This document shows positions 1 through 8,443 of a stretch of DNA of 64,000 nt, in pieces (position 1 is the stretch's first letter; each line of letters opens with the position of its first letter). The translations under genes were made by a program, and so were the position numbers. The notes beneath the pieces are model-generated. The model saw nothing but the letters and a program-made list of their open reading frames with translations, did not search any database and was not told the origin of the DNA. The DNA is from Rhizobium sp. Root1334 (GTDB lineage Bacteria > Pseudomonadota > Alphaproteobacteria > Rhizobiales > Rhizobiaceae): NCBI RefSeq assembly GCF_001426665.1, contig NZ_LMEY01000023.1:347036-411035 (forward strand), given 5' to 3'.

Positions 1-1
1 C

Positions 2-2122
2 GGCATGGGGCGCTATCAGGGCATGGATCTCGACATCCTCTCGCCGGATCAGATCAGGTCGAAATACCCCTTCGTCGAAACCCATGACCTGACCGGCGCG
101 CTCTACGATCCCTATGACGGCGACATCGACCCGGCGCAGCTGACGCAGGCGGTGGCCAAGGGCGCGCGCGACATGGGCGCGAAAATCTTGCGCTTCTGTC
201 CCGCCACCGGCGCGCGCCGGGAAAATGACGAGTGGATCATTTCCACGCCGCAGGGCGAAATCCGCTGCGAATACGTCGTCAATGCCGCCGGTTACTACGC
301 CCGCGAGGTCGGAAAATGGTTCGGCCGCGACGTGCCGATGATGGTCATGAGCCATCAGTACATGCTGTTCGAGGAAATTCCGGAACTGGCCGCCTGGTCG
401 AAGGAAGCAGGGCACAAGCTGCCGTTGCTGCGCGATGTCGATAGCTCCTATTACCTGCGCCAGGAAAAGACCGGGATGAATCTCGGTCCCTATGAGAAAA
501 ACTGCAAGGCGCACTGGATCACGCCGGACGATCCGATGCCGGAGGATTTTTCGTTCCAGCTTTTCCCTGACGATCTGGAACGCTTGGAATGGTATCTGAA
601 CGACGCCGTCGAGCGTGTGCCGATCCTCGGCACTGCCGGTCTGTCCCGGATGATCAATGGGCCGATCCCCTACGCGCCGGACGGCAACCCGCTGATTGGC
701 CCGATGCCGGGCGTGCCGAATGCGTTCGAGGCCTGCGTCTTTACCTTCGGCATTTGCCAGGCAGGCGGTGCGGGCAAGGTACTGGCCGAATGGGTAACGG
801 AAGGGCAGACGGAATGGGACATGTGGTCCTGCGACCCGCGCCGGTTCACCAGTTTTACCGATCAGGATTATTGCATCGCCAAGGGCATGGAAATCTATGG
901 CCATGAATATGCCATGCATTTCCCGAAGCACGCCTGGCCGGCGGGCCGCAACAAGAAGCTGTCGCCGATCCACGGCCGGATTGCGGCCCTTGGCGCACAG
1001 TTCAAACCCTATAACGGCTGGGAGCGGGCCAACTGGTACGCCAAGCCGGGGGATGACCTCTCGGAAGAAGCCACGCAGACCTGGAACCGGGCGGGGCCTT
1101 GGCAGAAACGCATCGAGGAGGAATGCCTCGCCGTCACCAACGCTGCCGGCATTCTCGATCTTCCTGGTTTCTCCCGCTACCGCCTGAAGGGCGAGGGTGC
1201 CCGCGACTGGCTGCTTGGCCTGACTACAGGCAAGGTGCCGAAGCCTGGCCGTATTGGTCTCGCCTATTTCTCCGACGACAAGGGCCGGATCGTCACCGAA
1301 ATGTCAGTCATGGCACTGGAGGAGGATTTCTTCTTCCTGATCACGGCGGCAACGGCGCAGTGGCACGATTTCGAATGGTTGAAAAAACACCTGCCACAGG
1401 ATGCGGCGTTTACGCTGGACGATGTCACGGAGAGCTTTACCTGCCAGATACTCTCCGGACCGAAGTCGCGGGACATCTTGGCTGAGGTCTGTGATGCGGA
1501 TCTTGCGAAGGGTTGGTTGACGCATCAGTCGGTACAGATCGCCGGGCGCTGGTGCCAGCTGGTGCGCGTCTCCTTCGCCGGCGAACTCGGCTGGGAAATA
1601 CACACTAAGATCGATGACACGGCCACCATCTTTGACGCGGTCTGGGCTGCGGGACAAAAGCACGGCCTGAAACCCTTTGGCATGGAAGCGCTGGACTCGC
1701 TTCGGATCGAGAAGGGATATCGCGCCTGGAAAGGCGATCTTTCAACCGATTACACCATTCTGCAGGGTGGATTGGAGCGTTTCGTTGATTGGGCCAAGCC
1801 CGGATTCAAGGGCAAGGCGGCGCTGGAGCATGAGAAACAGCAGGGTGTGACCAAACGCTTCGTCACGCTGATCGTGGACGCTGGCGATTGCGACGCGCCG
1901 TATATGTCGACGCTCTGGCATGGCGGCAAGGTGGTCGGCGAAACCACGTCCGGAAACTGGGGCTACCGGATCGGCAAATCGGTGGCACTTGGCATGCTGC
2001 GCGCCGATCTGGCTCAGCCTGGAACCGAGGTCGAGGTCGAAATCTACGGGGACCGCTTCACGGCAATCGTCCAGGCCGATGAGCCGCTGTTTGATCCCAA
2101 GAATGAAAGACTGCGCGCATGA
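2..2122 (+). CDS. Dimethylglycine/sarcosine dehydrogenase-like FAD-GcvT fusion, 5' partial
   Basis: The gene is cut by the left window edge, so the first methionine seen (position 5) need not be the start. Members of this family are about 810-850 residues and this piece has about 706, so roughly 110 N-terminal residues holding the GxGxxG FAD fold are missing. What remains is the rest of the DAO-type oxidoreductase domain (VNAAGYYAREVGKWFG, then PDGNPLIGPMPG), an FAO-type middle domain, and a C-terminal GcvT-like aminomethyltransferase domain (FAGELGWEIHTK, ALDSLRIEKGYR). Such fusions oxidatively demethylate dimethylglycine or sarcosine in the cytoplasm and pass the one-carbon unit to tetrahydrofolate. 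Its stop overlaps the start of the next paralogue by four bases (ATGA), so the two are translationally coupled. Which methylamine each one uses cannot be told from sequence. Confidence 0.88.
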   Translation, partial: GMGRYQGMDLDILSPDQIRSKYPFVETHDLTGALYDPYDGDIDPAQLTQAVAKGARDMGAKILRFCPATGARRENDEWIISTPQGEIRCEYVVNAAGYYAREVGKWFGRDVPMMVMSHQYMLFEEIPELAAWSKEAGHKLPLLRDVDSSYYLRQEKTGMNLGPYEKNCKAHWITPDDPMPEDFSFQLFPDDLERLEWYLNDAVERVPILGTAGLSRMINGPIPYAPDGNPLIGPMPGVPNAFEACVFTFGICQAGGAGKVLAEWVTEGQTEWDMWSCDPRRFTSFTDQDYCIAKGMEIYGHEYAMHFPKHAWPAGRNKKLSPIHGRIAALGAQFKPYNGWERANWYAKPGDDLSEEATQTWNRAGPWQKRIEEECLAVTNAAGILDLPGFSRYRLKGEGARDWLLGLTTGKVPKPGRIGLAYFSDDKGRIVTEMSVMALEEDFFFLITAATAQWHDFEWLKKHLPQDAAFTLDDVTESFTCQILSGPKSRDILAEVCDADLAKGWLTHQSVQIAGRWCQLVRVSFAGELGWEIHTKIDDTATIFDAVWAAGQKHGLKPFGMEALDSLRIEKGYRAWKGDLSTDYTILQGGLERFVDWAKPGFKGKAALEHEKQQGVTKRFVTLIVDAGDCDAPYMSTLWHGGKVVGETTSGNWGYRIGKSVALGMLRADLAQPGTEVEVEIYGDRFTAIVQADEPLFDPKNERLRA

Positions 2123-4566
2123 GCAAGCCTATCCCCCAAAAGGCCCGCGTGGTCATCATCGGCGGCGGTGTGTCGGGCTGTTCGGTCGCCTATCATCTGG
2201 CGAAACTCGGCTGGACTGACGTTGTGCTTCTCGAGCGCAAGCAGCTGACTTCCGGCACGACCTGGCATGCGGCCGGACTGATCGGCCAGCTGCGCGCCAG
2301 CCAAAACATGACCCGGCTCGCCAAATATTCGGCCGATCTCTACACCAAGCTGGAGGCCGAAACCGGTATCGGCACCGGCATGCGCCAGTGCGGCTCGATC
2401 ACGGTTGCGCTGACCGAAGAGCGCAAACAGGAAATCTACCGGCAGGCCTCGCTGGCCCGCGCCTTTGACGTCGATGTGCGGGAAATATCGCCGGACGAAG
2501 TCAAGGCGATGTATCCGCATCTGAATGTCTCGGATGTGGTCGGTGCCGTGCATCTGCCGCTGGATGGCCAGTGCGATCCCGCCAATATCGCCATGGCGCT
2601 GGCCAAGGGTGCCCGGCAGAACGGCGCGACCATTCTTGAGGGCGTCAAGGTAACGGCGGTCCACAAGAAGGATGGCCGGGTCTCAGGCGTCACCTGCGAG
2701 CAGAACGGCGAGACGTTCACGATCGAGACCGAAAATGTCGTCAACGCGGCGGGCATGTGGGGCAGGGAGCTGGGCCTCATGTCCGGCGTGACCGTGCCGC
2801 TGCATGCCTGCGAACATTTTTATATCGTCACCGAACCGGTCGCCGGGCTACAGCGCCTGCCGGTTCTGCGAGTGCCGGACGAGTGCACCTATTACAAGGA
2901 GGATGCCGGCAAGATGCTGGTCGGCGCCTTCGAGCTCAAGGCCAAGCCCTGGGGCATGAACGGCATCAGCGAGGATTTCTGCTTCGACCAGTTGCCGGAG
3001 GATTTCGATCACTTCGCGCCGATCCTGGAAAAGGCGGTTGGACGCATGCCGATGCTGGAAACGGCAGGGATCCATACCTTCTTCAACGGCCCTGAGAGCT
3101 TTACGCCGGATGACCGCTACTATCTCGGCGAAGCGCCGGAGCTGAAAGGCTATTGGGTTGCGGCCGGTTACAACTCGATCGGCATCGTGTCGTCCGGCGG
3201 TGCCGGCATGGCGCTGGCGCAATGGATGAACGATGGTGAGCCGCCGTTCGATCTCTGGGAGGTCGATATCCGCCGGGCGCAGCCATTCCAGAAAAACCGC
3301 ACCTATCTCAAGGAGCGGGTCACCGAGACGCTCGGCCTGCTCTATGCCGATCACTTCCCCTACCGCCAGATGGCGACGGCACGCGGCGTTCGCCGCACGC
3401 CCTTGCACGAACACCTGAAGGCGCGCGGCGCCGTCTTCGGAGAAGTGGCGGGTTGGGAGCGGGCCAACTGGTTTGCCAAGGAAGGTCAGGAGCGGGAATA
3501 CAAATATAGCTGGAAGCGGCAGAACTGGTTTGAAAACCAGCGCGACGAGCATCTGGCGATCCGGGGTGGCGTCGGTCTGATCGATATGACGTCGTTCGGC
3601 AAGATCCGCGTCGAAGGGCGCGATGCGCTGCCCTTTCTGCAAAAACTCTGCGCTAACCAGCTGGATGTGGCTGCGGGCCGCATCGTCTATACCCAGATGC
3701 TCAATGCCCGTGGCGGTATCGAGAGCGATCTGACGGTCACTCGTCTCTCGGATACGGCTTTCCTGCTGGTCGTGCCCGGCGCGACGTTGCAACGCGATCT
3801 TGCCTGGCTGCGCAAGCATCTCGCCGATGAATTCGTCGTTATCACCGATGTGACGGCATCGGAATCGGTGCTCTGCGTCATGGGGCCGAAGGCGCGCGAA
3901 CTGATGCAAAAGGTCAGCCCCAACGACTTCTCTAATGCGGCGCATCCGTTTGGTACGGCGCGGGAAATCGAAGTCGGCATGGGCCTCGCCCGCGCTCACC
4001 GGGTCACCTATGTCGGCGAACTCGGCTGGGAACTCTATGTCTCGACCGACCAGACGGCGCATGTGTTCGAGACGCTGGAAGCGGCAGGGGCCGATATCGG
4101 CCTGAAACTTTGTGGCATCCATACGCTCGATAGCTGCCGGATCGAAAAGGCCTTCCGCCATTTCGGCCATGACATCACCGATGAGGACCATGTGCTGGAA
4201 GCCGGGCTCGGCTTTGCAGTGCGCACGGGCAAGGGCGACTTCATCGGCCGCGAAGCCGTCTTGAGGAAACAGGACAAGGGGCTTTCGCGCCGGCTGGTGC
4301 AGTTCCGGCTGACCGATCCGGAGCCGCTTCTGTTCCACAACGAAGCGGTGGTGCGCGACGGCAAGATCGTTGGAACGATCACGTCAGGCAATTACGGCCA
4401 CCATCTCGGCGGCGCGATCGGGCTCGGCTATGTGCCGTGCCGGGAAGAGAGCGAGGCCGATGTGCTGGGCTCTGTTTACGAGATCGAGATTGCCGGGACA
4501 CGGGTGAAGGCGGAGGCGTCGCTTGCGCCGATGTATGATCCGAAGTCGGAGCGGGTGAAGGTCTAG
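2119..4566 (+). CDS. Dimethylglycine/sarcosine dehydrogenase-like FAD-GcvT fusion
   Basis: This is a full-length 815-residue protein. The N-terminus has the dinucleotide fold VVIIGGGVSGCSVAYHLA (about residues 11-28), followed by the TTWHAAG segment whose histidine carries covalent FAD in mammalian dimethylglycine dehydrogenase. After the FAO-type linker (GWERANWFAKEG) comes a GcvT-like domain (YVGELGWELYVS, TLDSCRIEKAFRHFG) expected to bind tetrahydrofolate. Expected reaction: oxidative N-demethylation of dimethylglycine, sarcosine or a related betaine product, giving 5,10-methylene-tetrahydrofolate. It is a paralogue of the upstream gene and overlaps it by 4 bp. A Rieske monooxygenase of the betaine-demethylating type follows on the same strand after a repeat element, which supports a betaine to dimethylglycine to sarcosine to glycine route. 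The family is clear; the substrate is inferred. Confidence 0.92.
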   Translation: MSKPIPQKARVVIIGGGVSGCSVAYHLAKLGWTDVVLLERKQLTSGTTWHAAGLIGQLRASQNMTRLAKYSADLYTKLEAETGIGTGMRQCGSITVALTEERKQEIYRQASLARAFDVDVREISPDEVKAMYPHLNVSDVVGAVHLPLDGQCDPANIAMALAKGARQNGATILEGVKVTAVHKKDGRVSGVTCEQNGETFTIETENVVNAAGMWGRELGLMSGVTVPLHACEHFYIVTEPVAGLQRLPVLRVPDECTYYKEDAGKMLVGAFELKAKPWGMNGISEDFCFDQLPEDFDHFAPILEKAVGRMPMLETAGIHTFFNGPESFTPDDRYYLGEAPELKGYWVAAGYNSIGIVSSGGAGMALAQWMNDGEPPFDLWEVDIRRAQPFQKNRTYLKERVTETLGLLYADHFPYRQMATARGVRRTPLHEHLKARGAVFGEVAGWERANWFAKEGQEREYKYSWKRQNWFENQRDEHLAIRGGVGLIDMTSFGKIRVEGRDALPFLQKLCANQLDVAAGRIVYTQMLNARGGIESDLTVTRLSDTAFLLVVPGATLQRDLAWLRKHLADEFVVITDVTASESVLCVMGPKARELMQKVSPNDFSNAAHPFGTAREIEVGMGLARAHRVTYVGELGWELYVSTDQTAHVFETLEAAGADIGLKLCGIHTLDSCRIEKAFRHFGHDITDEDHVLEAGLGFAVRTGKGDFIGREAVLRKQDKGLSRRLVQFRLTDPEPLLFHNEAVVRDGKIVGTITSGNYGHHLGGAIGLGYVPCREESEADVLGSVYEIEIAGTRVKAEASLAPMYDPKSERVKV

Positions 4567-4577
4567 GCGAGGTTGTT

Positions 4578-4700
4578 TCTTCTCCCCATCGGGGAGAAGT
4601 GCCGAGCGCATGCGAGGCGATGAGGGGGCGGCGGATGCTGAGTTTGCGGCCCCCCTCATCCGGCCCTTCGGGCCACCTTCTCCCCGATGGGGAGAAGAGG
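4578..4700. repeat. RIME-like palindromic mosaic element
   Basis: Two hairpins face each other. The first (CTTCTCCCCATCGGGGAGAAG) opens the element and its near-mirror copy (CTTCTCCCCGATGGGGAGAAG) closes it. Between them are the modules GCGAGGCGATGAGGGGGC and CCCCTCATCCGGCCCTTCGG. This architecture is that of Rhizobium-specific intergenic mosaic elements. Similar copies occur at five or six other places in this window. It lies just after the stop codon of the second dehydrogenase, inside the presumed transcript leading to the Rieske gene. Confidence 0.85.
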
Positions 4701-4723
4701 AATTACGCGGCGGCCTCCGTCGT

Positions 4724-4764
4724 CCCCTCTCCCCGCGAGCGGGGAGAGGGCTAGGGTGAGGGGC
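4724..4764. repeat. Short palindromic repeat, second module
   Basis: The segment contains the perfect hairpin CCTCTCCCCGCGAGCGGGGAGAGG followed by GCTAGGGTGAGGGGC. The same module (with GCCAGGGTGAGGGGC) occurs near 47195-47237, again immediately downstream of a RIME-like element. It is a distinct repeat type from the facing-hairpin element just upstream. Confidence 0.75.
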
Positions 4765-4840
4765 TTGTCGGACCCAGCCCACAGCGAAATGCGCGCGCCG
4801 GAACGCGATTTTTCCGGTGAGGTCTTTCAGGAGAGAAAAC

Positions 4841-6070
4841 ATGCTCGCGCCCGAACTTTCCAACAGCGTTGCCGAGGGCGACCGCATCGACCAGCTCGTC
4901 GCCGCCCACAAGCCCGGCCATGGGCTTGCCCGGCCGTTCTACCGGGACGTGGATATCTACGAGCGCGATCTGGAGCGTGTCTTCCGCCGCCATTGGCACT
5001 GCGTCGCGCATGAAAGCGTCATCCCGAAGCCGAACGATTTCGAAGTGTTTCGCATGGCCTCTGAGCAGGTGATCCTGACGCGGCATGCGGACGGGACTGT
5101 TCATGCCATTCTCAATGTCTGCCGCCATCGCGGGGCGGAAGTCTGCACCAAGGACAAGGGCAATGCGCGTGTGTTCGTCTGTCCCTATCACGCCTGGACC
5201 TATGGCAATGATGGCGCGTTGAAGGCCGCACGGCTGATGCCGAAGGATTTCAAGCGGGAAGACCATGGGCTGAAGAAGCTGCATGTCCGCGTCGTCGAAG
5301 GCCTCGTCTTCATTTCCTTTGCCGAAAACCCGCTCGATTTCACTGAAGTCGAAAACCTTCTGCATGCCACCTGCGGCCAGTATGGCTGGGGGCAGGCGAA
5401 GGTTGCTTACCGGCAGAGTTATCCGGTCGATGCCAACTGGAAGCTGGCGGTGGAAAACTATGTCGAATGCTATCACTGCGGCCCGGCGCATCCGGAGTAT
5501 TCGCAGACCCACGCACTGGAACAGCCGCTGCACATGATCGAGGCGCTAAATGCCGCAATGGAGGAACGCACTTGCGCGCTCGGTATCCAGGTCGGTTCTG
5601 GCGACCATTGGCAGACTTCCGAGAATGGCAAGGAGACGATCCATGCTTTCCGCTATGCACTCTATGATGGCGTCAAGACCGGCAGTCAGGACGGATCGCC
5701 ATTGGCGCCGCTGATGGGCCGTTTCACCGAGTTCGATGGCGGCGTTACCTCCGTTCATCTCGGCGGCACGTCGTTCCTCGTCTGCTATCCCGACCATGGC
5801 ATGATCTACCGCTTCATTCCGAAGGGTCCGGAAGCCTGCGAGATGGAACTGATCTGGCTCGTCAACGGCGAGGCGCAAGAGGGTGTCGACTACGACCTCG
5901 AGAAGCTGAAATGGCTCTGGACCGTCACCACCGACGAGGACAAGTCGATCATCGAGCACACCTCGCGCGGCGTGCGCTCGCATTACTTCGTGCCCGGCCC
6001 GATCGCACCGATGGAGCAGAACGAGTTGCGCTATATCAACTGGTATCTCGACGAGATCAGCCGGGCCTAG
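4841..6070 (+). CDS. Rieske-type betaine monooxygenase, oxygenase subunit (GbcA-like)
   Basis: The protein has 409 residues and is a ring-hydroxylating-dioxygenase-fold, non-haem iron oxygenase. The Rieske [2Fe-2S] ligands appear as CRH and, 17-18 residues later, CPYH. The mononuclear iron site is visible as ENYVECYHCGPAHPEY, the form seen in glycine betaine monooxygenase GbcA, stachydrine demethylase and carnitine monooxygenase. Expected role: O2-dependent N-demethylation of a quaternary ammonium substrate, most likely glycine betaine to dimethylglycine plus formaldehyde. The ATG at 4841 is preferred because AGGAGAG sits five bases upstream; an in-frame GTG at 4817 would add eight residues. 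No reductase partner (GbcB-like ferredoxin-NAD reductase) is in the window, so it must come from elsewhere. The neighbouring dehydrogenases fit the downstream demethylations. Confidence 0.88.
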   Translation: MLAPELSNSVAEGDRIDQLVAAHKPGHGLARPFYRDVDIYERDLERVFRRHWHCVAHESVIPKPNDFEVFRMASEQVILTRHADGTVHAILNVCRHRGAEVCTKDKGNARVFVCPYHAWTYGNDGALKAARLMPKDFKREDHGLKKLHVRVVEGLVFISFAENPLDFTEVENLLHATCGQYGWGQAKVAYRQSYPVDANWKLAVENYVECYHCGPAHPEYSQTHALEQPLHMIEALNAAMEERTCALGIQVGSGDHWQTSENGKETIHAFRYALYDGVKTGSQDGSPLAPLMGRFTEFDGGVTSVHLGGTSFLVCYPDHGMIYRFIPKGPEACEMELIWLVNGEAQEGVDYDLEKLKWLWTVTTDEDKSIIEHTSRGVRSHYFVPGPIAPMEQNELRYINWYLDEISRA

Positions 6071-6564
6071 CCACCGCGCCTGTCAAAATGCGTACGAAGC
6101 GCGACGTGGGTCTGCACGGTCGCTACGCCCGCGATCGTGGCGATTTGTCTTCGGATGGTGTCGAGATCTCCGTTCGATCCGCATTCGATCAATAGCATCA
6201 GGTCGGTGGGGCCTGCCAGCGACCAGCAGCTGACAACCTGCGGGATACCGGAAATATGCGGCACGACATGGTCGCAATTCTTGCCCGGCTGAAAGCTGAC
6301 TGCAACCACGGCCCGCACGCCGGGATCGGCAATTTCGGTCCCAAGGCGTATTGTATAGCCCGCGATCACATTCTTGCTTTCCAGACGCCGCAGCCGCTCA
6401 TGAACGGCGCTGCGTGAAAGGTCGCTGCGCCTGGCAAGCTCGACCAGGCTCTGGCGAGAATCACTGCGCAAGGCAGCGACAAGGAGGCGGTCTTTTTCGT
6501 CCAGTTCGATCACTTTGTCCGGTCTCCCCCTGTCAAACCGGATGGATGACCGGTTGCCCGGCAT
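6067..6564 (-). CDS. Lrp/AsnC-family transcriptional regulator
   Basis: This is a small DNA-binding regulator of the feast/famine family. The N-terminal winged helix-turn-helix is DEKDRLLVAALRSDSR with SDLSRSAVHERLRRLE, followed by the RAM/AsnC ligand-binding domain (VVAVSFQPG, VVSCWSLAGPTDLMLLIEC). From ATG 6564 it has 165 residues; a GTG at 6513 preceded by GGGGGAG would give a more typical 148 residues and may be the real start. It is divergent from the isochorismatase-like gene at 6634, which it probably regulates by binding the intervening 69 bases. Its 3' end overlaps the Rieske gene tail by four bases on the opposite strand. The ligand is unknown. Confidence 0.85.
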   Translation of the reverse strand: MPGNRSSIRFDRGRPDKVIELDEKDRLLVAALRSDSRQSLVELARRSDLSRSAVHERLRRLESKNVIAGYTIRLGTEIADPGVRAVVAVSFQPGKNCDHVVPHISGIPQVVSCWSLAGPTDLMLLIECGSNGDLDTIRRQIATIAGVATVQTHVALRTHFDRRGG

Positions 6565-6633
6565 CTTGCTCAATGAAACCGGACGAAATGGCAAGTAGCT
6601 TCTGCGCGTAACAGCCAAAGGAGTGATCGGGCT

Positions 6634-7191
6634 ATGAAATTTTCTGACAGGGCAGCGTTGATACTTGTGGACATGCAACAGGCCTTCGATACCGCGCCAT
6701 GGCCGAAGCGATGGAACGACAAGGTCGATGCGAACGGGCTGGCAGTTCTGTCGGCGTGGCGTGCGGCCGGGCGTCCGCTCTTCCATGTGCGGCACGACAG
6801 TGTCGAAGAGGGATCGTCGCTTCGGCCCGGGAGCCCCGGCAACGCGTTCCGCCGCGGTTTCGAGCCGCAGCCGGGTGAGCCGCTGGTCATCAAGAGTGTC
6901 AACGCCGCTTTCATCGGTACGGACCTGGATCTCCGGCTGCGGCGGGCGGATATCGACACGATCGTCGTGTTTGGAATTTCGACGGACATGTGCGTTTCGA
7001 CGACGGTGCGTGTCGGTGCCAATATGGGCTACAAGGTCACGCTGGTGGAGGATGCCTGCGATTGTTTTGATCTTGCCGATGGTCACGGTGAGAAGATCGC
7101 TGCGGTTGATATTCATCGCGCGCATATCGCGACGCTTCGGGCTGATTTCGCAACGGTTGTGACCACAGCGGAAATCCTGCCGAGAGTGTGA
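6634..7191 (+). CDS. Isochorismatase-family cysteine hydrolase
   Basis: The protein has 185 residues with the cysteine-hydrolase triad in its usual places: Asp13 in ILVDMQQAF, Lys87 in LVIKSVNAAF and the nucleophilic Cys120 in VVFGISTDMCVSTTVR, with the cis-peptide region just before it. The family includes isochorismatase, nicotinamidase, N-carbamoylsarcosine amidohydrolase and ureidoacrylate hydrolase; the substrate here cannot be assigned. AAGGAG lies about ten bases before the ATG. It is divergent from the Lrp-type gene. Given the adjacent methylglycine catabolism genes, an amide such as N-carbamoylsarcosine is possible but speculative. Confidence 0.85.
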   Translation: MKFSDRAALILVDMQQAFDTAPWPKRWNDKVDANGLAVLSAWRAAGRPLFHVRHDSVEEGSSLRPGSPGNAFRRGFEPQPGEPLVIKSVNAAFIGTDLDLRLRRADIDTIVVFGISTDMCVSTTVRVGANMGYKVTLVEDACDCFDLADGHGEKIAAVDIHRAHIATLRADFATVVTTAEILPRV

Positions 7192-7213
7192 CGGCAGGCC
7201 CCGCAGGCAGCCT

Positions 7214-7741
7214 TCAGGGTAAACGACCGCGAACCTCTGTAATCTGATGGGACCATTTTGGCGCGGTCGGTTCGACGCCATAGGCGTTTTTCGGGAAAGT
7301 GAAGAAGGTCGAGAAGCTCTGGCTCTGGCCGGCGGGGACGCGCGCCAGAATCAGGGCCGTGTCCACGCCGAGCGTCCGGCAATTGTTTTGCGGGCAATCT
7401 TCCAGCGTGACCGACAGTTTGAAATAGTCGAGATTGTAGCCGCTGTTGTTTTTTACTGTGCCGGTTGCGCGGTAGCTCATGTCGGGTTGATTTCGCGTGA
7501 ACTCCAGGTCTCCGACCGATATATCCTGCGGCGCCAGCGCCGGTTGAGCTTGCGCGTCGCCAGGATCTGTTACGGCTTCTGCCGGGGTCCTGCCTTCATT
7601 GATCCAGATCAAAAAAGCCGAAACAAGCGCCAATGCGACGAGGATGCTGAGCACCGGTTCTGCAAAGCGCCGGAAGCGCGACGAGCGCATGGCAAAATAC
7701 ACGATCAACAGGCCGGCAACCGCAGGAAATATCCAAATCAT
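7214..7741 (-). CDS. Hypothetical inner-membrane protein with two N-terminal TM helices
   Basis: The predicted protein has 175 residues. Two hydrophobic helices (about residues 1-17, IWIFPAVAGLLIVYFAM, and 30-47, VLSILVALALVSAFLIWI) flank a short basic loop, and a soluble C-terminal domain (residues 75-175) has the look of an FxLYD-type beta sandwich: GTVKNNSGYNLDYFKLSVTLEDC, then VPAGQSQSFSTFF. GGAGG six bases before ATG 7741 fixes the start; a TTG at 7744 is the alternative. It is convergent with the isochorismatase-like gene and divergent from the YciE-like gene. I do not recognise a function. Confidence 0.75.
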   Translation of the reverse strand: MIWIFPAVAGLLIVYFAMRSSRFRRFAEPVLSILVALALVSAFLIWINEGRTPAEAVTDPGDAQAQPALAPQDISVGDLEFTRNQPDMSYRATGTVKNNSGYNLDYFKLSVTLEDCPQNNCRTLGVDTALILARVPAGQSQSFSTFFTFPKNAYGVEPTAPKWSHQITEVRGRLP

Positions 7742-7898
7742 CAAAGTCCTCCAGACCTCTATATAGGCGGGGCGGCATCGTGAGGGAAGCGGGGACCGGC
7801 AGGATCCTGCGATTGCTGCGGACGGCGGAACAAAGCAAAGGATTAGCCGTTACCTGCTCGAACCCAGACATACTTCAATTGCTGAAAGGAAGAGACCA

Positions 7899-8399
7899 AT
7901 GGCTGGTAAAGCCCTGGAAGACCTGTTCTATGACATGCTTAAGGATGTCTATTACGCCGAACGCAAGATTCTGAAAACCCTGCCCAAAATGGCCAAAGGC
8001 GCGCAGAGCCCGAAGCTCAAGGCGGCGTTCGAAAAGCACCATGAAGAAACCGAAGGCCAGATCGAGCGCCTGCAGCAGGTGTTTGAAATCTTCGGCAAGC
8101 GTGCGGTCGGTAAGACCTGTCCGGCGATTGACGGTATCGTTGAAGAAGGCGAGGAAATCCTCGATGAATTCAAGGGGTCACCGGCGCTTGATGCCGGACT
8201 TCTCGCCACGGCGCAGGCTGTCGAACATTATGAGATGGCCCGCTACGGCACGCTGAGGACCTGGGCCGGAATGCTTGGCCTCAAGGATGCGGTCAAGCTG
8301 CTTGACGAGACCTTGCAGCAGGAAGGGGCGACCGATCATGCACTGACAGCGCTTGCCGAGGCTTCCGTCAATGCAACGGCGATGAAGAAAGCCGCATAA
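7899..8399 (+). CDS. DUF892 / YciE-YciF ferritin-like protein
   Basis: This 166-residue all-helical protein starts LEDLFYDMLKDVYYAERKILKTLPKM and contains HHEETEGQIERLQQVFE, both hallmarks of the DUF892 (YciE/YciF) family, a ferritin-like four-helix fold with possible di-iron ligands (Glu and His in AERK, HHEET, EHYE). The family is linked to stress responses in enterobacteria; its biochemical role is unsettled. GGAAGAG precedes the ATG. It is monocistronic, followed by a bidirectional hairpin terminator at 8414-8440. Confidence 0.9.
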   Translation: MAGKALEDLFYDMLKDVYYAERKILKTLPKMAKGAQSPKLKAAFEKHHEETEGQIERLQQVFEIFGKRAVGKTCPAIDGIVEEGEEILDEFKGSPALDAGLLATAQAVEHYEMARYGTLRTWAGMLGLKDAVKLLDETLQQEGATDHALTALAEASVNATAMKKAA

Positions 8400-8413
8400 C
8401 AGGGCGGGATCCG

Positions 8414-8440
8414 ATTGGCCGGGGTTCATCTCCGGCCAAT
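8414..8440. terminator. Bidirectional hairpin between convergent genes
   Basis: The arms ATTGGCCGG (8414-8422) and CCGGCCAAT (8432-8440) pair perfectly around a nine-base loop. It lies between the stop codons of the YciE-like gene (+) and the siderophore-binding protein (-), where a shared terminator is expected. The T tract is weak on both strands. Confidence 0.65.
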
Positions 8441-8443
8441 TTG

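Noticed and set aside
6565-7281. N-terminal extension of the Lrp-type gene to 404 codons
   Set aside because: It runs antisense through the whole isochorismatase-like gene; the Lrp domain starts near 6513-6564.
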